Below are positions 29,303-32,485 of a stretch of DNA of 32,485 nt, piece by piece. The position numbers and the translations under genes are program-made. Below the pieces are notes generated by a model. The model was not told the origin of the DNA. It saw nothing but the letters and a program-made list of their open reading frames with translations, and did no database searches. How positions within the stretch are numbered: position 1 is the first letter of the stretch; every line of letters begins with the position of its first letter. Source of the DNA: Pseudomonadota bacterium (lineage in GTDB: Bacteria; Actinomycetota; Actinomycetes; Actinomycetales; Cellulomonadaceae); NCBI GenBank assembly GCA_021833345.1, contig JAKBFW010000014.1, positions 1-32,485 of the forward strand, in the 5' to 3' direction.

Positions 29303-30826
29303 ATGGGTGCTGAGCGCGTGCGGGTCACGCACGACGTCGAGCTCGTCGAGGCGGACGGGGGCGCGCCGGTCACGGCCGGGCAGGCGGATGGCGAGACCGA
29401 GGGGTCTGCACCGGTCCGGGCCGCGTGGTGGCGCCGCCACCTGTGGTGGCTCGCCTCGGGGCTCGTGGGGGTGATCATCGCCGCATCCTCCGTCGTGCAC
29501 GCGGTGCAGGTGCGGATGCGTCTCGCCGAGCTGTCCGACGTGCCCGGGATCGCCGCGCCGATCGACGGTCCGGTGCACGAGCGCTGGTCGGTGGACTCGT
29601 CGTTCCAGGCGCTCGGCGAGGTCGGTGGCGTCCTCGTCGGGACGGAGACGGACGAGAACGGCGTGACGAGCGCACGCGGGATCGACGCGACGACGGGCGT
29701 CGCGAGGTGGTCCGTCCCGGTGACCGTGCCGGCCGCGTGGGGCGGGAGCTGCGCGCTCGCGGACGGCCCGGTCACGGGTCGGGAGAAGGCGGTGCTCGCG
29801 TGCCACGTCGTCGACGAGGTGACGCCGGTGGCGGCGGAGGAGGGCGTGCAGACCAGCGGGCAGGCGGTGAGGGCGCACCTCGCGACGCTCGACCCGCGCA
29901 CCGGCGCGGTGCTCGGGACCTTCCCGGCCGGCCCGCTCGACACGATCAGCGCGTTCGGCACCGAGGTCGCGATCGCCTCCCACCAGATCGGCCCGACCGG
30001 CGGCGAGAGCACGGTCCGACGGTGGGACCCACGTACCGGGTCCGCCACGTGGACCGCGCACCACGCCGACCCCGGGAGCGGTGGCTCGTCGTCGACGTCG
30101 ATCCAGGAGTCCAGCGGGGTCGTCCTGGCCCAGAACGGTGGAGACGTGTGGGAGGTCTCGGCGTCAGGTGTGGAGGTGCGGAGCTGGACCGGGCTGCGGA
30201 CGGACGAGGGCTACTGGCTGATGCGGACCGCCGGTGGGCACGTGCTCTGGGCGACGTACGGCGGAACGGCCACGCCGTCGGCGGATGCGACCGGTGCCGT
30301 GACCGTCGCCGTGGACGGCACGGTGACGGTGAGCGACCTCGGCGAGCGCACCGCGTACACCCTCGATCACCTGGTGCCGTGGACCGCTCTCGTGGACGAC
30401 GGCTCGGCTCCCGACCTCCTGCTCGTGGCGGGCTCCGACCCGGTCGCCTACGACCTGCGGACCGGTGGCGAGATCTGGCGGCCGCACCGTGCGGTCGATG
30501 CGTTCGTGGTGCTCGACGGCACGGTCTACGCCGCGGGAGCGGGGACGGTGAGCGCCATGGACGCGCGAACCGGGGGCACCCGATGGACCGTCCGCACCGA
30601 CATGCCCCTCGGCCCGGGCGCGCTGGAGACCGACGGACGTTCGCTCTTCGTGGTGGGGGTGCGCGCGGGGAGCAGCGTCTCGACCGTGGAGGCGCTCGAC
30701 CTCGTGGCCGGGACCGTGAGCTGGACGAGCACGCTGTCGCACGCGTTCGACGGACTGACGGTGCTCGGCGGCCGACTGGGAGCGGTCAGCTACACCGACG
30801 CGGGGAAGGTCACGGTGATCGGGTGA
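29303..30826 (+). CDS. Membrane-anchored PQQ-like beta-propeller protein, paralog 1
   Basis: One N-terminal TM (LWWLASGLVGVIIAASSVVHAVQV); repeated DPRTG/DARTGGTRWTV propeller motifs. Confidence 0.8.
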   Translation: MGAERVRVTHDVELVEADGGAPVTAGQADGETEGSAPVRAAWWRRHLWWLASGLVGVIIAASSVVHAVQVRMRLAELSDVPGIAAPIDGPVHERWSVDSSFQALGEVGGVLVGTETDENGVTSARGIDATTGVARWSVPVTVPAAWGGSCALADGPVTGREKAVLACHVVDEVTPVAAEEGVQTSGQAVRAHLATLDPRTGAVLGTFPAGPLDTISAFGTEVAIASHQIGPTGGESTVRRWDPRTGSATWTAHHADPGSGGSSSTSIQESSGVVLAQNGGDVWEVSASGVEVRSWTGLRTDEGYWLMRTAGGHVLWATYGGTATPSADATGAVTVAVDGTVTVSDLGERTAYTLDHLVPWTALVDDGSAPDLLLVAGSDPVAYDLRTGGEIWRPHRAVDAFVVLDGTVYAAGAGTVSAMDARTGGTRWTVRTDMPLGPGALETDGRSLFVVGVRAGSSVSTVEALDLVAGTVSWTSTLSHAFDGLTVLGGRLGAVSYTDAGKVTVIG

Positions 30827-31034
30827 GATCGGCGCCACACCCCACCGGCCGGGATCGGGCACGGCGGGTCAGGTAGCGTGCAGGGCGAGCATCCTGACCG
30901 GTACGCCGCCTGGTTGCCCGTTCCGACGTCGGAGGTCCACCGTCCCGCGTCGCCGGGCCGGCCGGGCGACCGCTCTCCCACCCCCTGGAAGGACGTGCCC
31001 CATCTCCGGCGATCCGCAGACCCGCACGCCGACC

Positions 31035-31081
31035 GGGCCGGTCGGTCGGCCGGTCGGTGGGGCGGTTGGTGGGGCGGTCGG
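31035..31081 (+). repeat. GGTCGG/GGTGGGGCGGT-type low-complexity repeat in the N-terminal region of paralog 2
   Basis: gggccggtcggtcggccggtcggtggggcggttggtggggcggtcgg; GGTGGGGCGGT occurs twice. Confidence 0.55.
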
Positions 31082-31142
31082 CAGCGGGGAGCGACGCGCG
31101 CCGGGTGGGCTCTGGCGGCGCCGGCGGATCTGGGTCTGGGTC

Positions 31143-32480
31143 GTGGTCGTGGCGCTCGCGGCGACGGCGTCGTCGGTGATCCAGGTCGTCCGTGAGCGCG
31201 CGCGGCTCGCGCACCTGGACGGGGTCCCCGGAGTCGTCTCGCCGATCGTCGGGCCGGTGAACGAGCTGTGGGCGACCGACCGGCAACCCGACCTCGCGGG
31301 CGCTCGCGAGATCGGCGGCGTGCTTGTCGACACCTGGCGCGAACCGACCGGGACGGTCGCCCGCGGCATCGACCCGCAGACCGGCCTCGAGGTCTGGTCG
31401 CGCCCGCTCGAACGCACCGGGAGCCACGCGAGCCGCTGCGTGGTCGCCGATGGCCCGGTCTCCGGTCCGGACCGCGCCGTGCTGGTGTGCCTCGTCGTCG
31501 ATGCCGTGACCACGGCTGCCGATGCGGCGGGGTCGGCGGAGGGGGTGATCGGTGGGGCGGTGGACGCGCGCTCGGTGCCGACCCAGGTCCACCTGGACGT
31601 GCTCGACCCGCGGACCGGTGCGGTGCTGTCGACCCTGCCGGCCGCACCGACGGTCACGATCGCCGGGATGGCTGCGGACATCGTGGTCTCCTCGGCCCTG
31701 CCCGGCGGGGCGGAGGTCGCCCGGGTCGACCCGCGCACCGGTCGTGCCCGCTGGACGGTCGACGTGACGAGTCCGACCGTCGATGGCACCGAGGCGCAGG
31801 CGCCGGCGGTCGAGGTGTTCGGGGACCACGTGGAGGTGGACGCCGGCGCGCAGGTGTGGGACCTCTCGGGCTCCGGGGTGGTCCTCGCGCACTGGAGCGG
31901 CCTGCCGACCACCACCACCTGGTCGACCTGGCGCACCACCGGTGGGCACCTCCTGCGCGCGACGTTCACGCCTTTCGGGGATGACGTCACGGTGACCGAT
32001 CTCACCACCGGTGCCCGGATCGTCACGGCCGGCACGGTGCGCGGGCTGGTCGGTGTCGACGACGGATCGGCCCCGGACCTCCTCCTCGTCGGCGGGGCGC
32101 GCCTGACGGCGTGGGACCTCGCCACGGGTGCCGAACGCTGGCAGGTCGAGGGCGCGGCGGACTCGGTCGTGGTGCTCGGGGGCACGGTGTACTCGGTGAG
32201 CTCGGGTGCGCTGCGCGCCGTGGACGCGGAGACCGGCGCCGTCCGATGGACCAGTCGCAACCACTACGGACCGACGCCCACCCTCGAGACGGACGGTCAG
32301 ACGTTGTACGTCGCGACGCTCAGCGCATCGTCGGTGGACTCGACCCTCCGTGCCGTGAACCCGTCCGACGGGTCGATCGTCTGGACGAGCCCGCTCACCG
32401 GAGGATCGGTGTCGCTGCTGGAGCTCGCCGGACGGCTGTTCACGACCACACCGGGCGGACGGCTGGTCGCGCTCGGCTGA
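31143..32480 (+). CDS. Membrane-anchored PQQ-like beta-propeller protein, paralog 2 (real N-terminus probably upstream, near 31002)
   Basis: DPQTGLEVWSRP, DPRTGAVLST, DAETGAVRWTS; shares DDGSAPDLLLV with paralog 1. GTG 31143 would cut into the TM helix WVWVVVVALAATASSVIQVV. Confidence 0.75.
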   Translation: MVVALAATASSVIQVVRERARLAHLDGVPGVVSPIVGPVNELWATDRQPDLAGAREIGGVLVDTWREPTGTVARGIDPQTGLEVWSRPLERTGSHASRCVVADGPVSGPDRAVLVCLVVDAVTTAADAAGSAEGVIGGAVDARSVPTQVHLDVLDPRTGAVLSTLPAAPTVTIAGMAADIVVSSALPGGAEVARVDPRTGRARWTVDVTSPTVDGTEAQAPAVEVFGDHVEVDAGAQVWDLSGSGVVLAHWSGLPTTTTWSTWRTTGGHLLRATFTPFGDDVTVTDLTTGARIVTAGTVRGLVGVDDGSAPDLLLVGGARLTAWDLATGAERWQVEGAADSVVVLGGTVYSVSSGALRAVDAETGAVRWTSRNHYGPTPTLETDGQTLYVATLSASSVDSTLRAVNPSDGSIVWTSPLTGGSVSLLELAGRLFTTTPGGRLVALG

Positions 32481-32485
32481 TCGCG

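Noticed and set aside
31035-31081. GGTCGG-like repeats as a CRISPR or mobile-element signature
   Set aside because: Short, imperfect, no spacers, and within an extended coding frame (GAVGGAV).

Overview
GC-rich actinobacterial chromosome segment (gene content suggests Micrococcales/Cellulomonas-like; this is inference) with about 24 mostly housekeeping or regulatory CDS and no tRNA, rRNA, CRISPR or transposon that I can see. Left to right: 3' end of groES; a WhiB3/WhiD-like regulator; a MerR regulator; a BldM-like orphan response regulator; guaB; an HTH-MurA fusion; a DnaQ-like exonuclease; a GuaB3-type protein; DeoR/FruR, 1-phosphofructokinase and HPr; succinic semialdehyde dehydrogenase; a minus-strand xfp-pta-ackA acetyl-phosphate module; SURF1; an ArfB-like hydrolase; DUF3817; guaA; a membrane GGDEF protein; a GT4 glycosyltransferase; a small membrane protein with a structured leader; a PspC/LiaF-like protein divergent from a PspC-histidine kinase and LuxR response regulator; two tandem membrane-anchored PQQ-like propeller proteins. 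Observations most worth follow-up: (1) a 24-bp near-perfect AT-rich palindrome at the start of the HTH-MurA fusion gene (candidate autoregulatory operator); (2) a 5'-terminal hairpin in the predicted whiB leader, directly at the promoter-predicted TSS; (3) a three-way-junction-like leader upstream of the 24581 membrane protein; (4) the second propeller paralog lacks a canonical start that preserves its TM helix but has a well-placed SD before an in-frame ATC; (5) a recurrent leaderless promoter layout (nAnnnT + exactly 6 nt + start codon). Everything was read by eye from sequence; no homology search or folding program was run.
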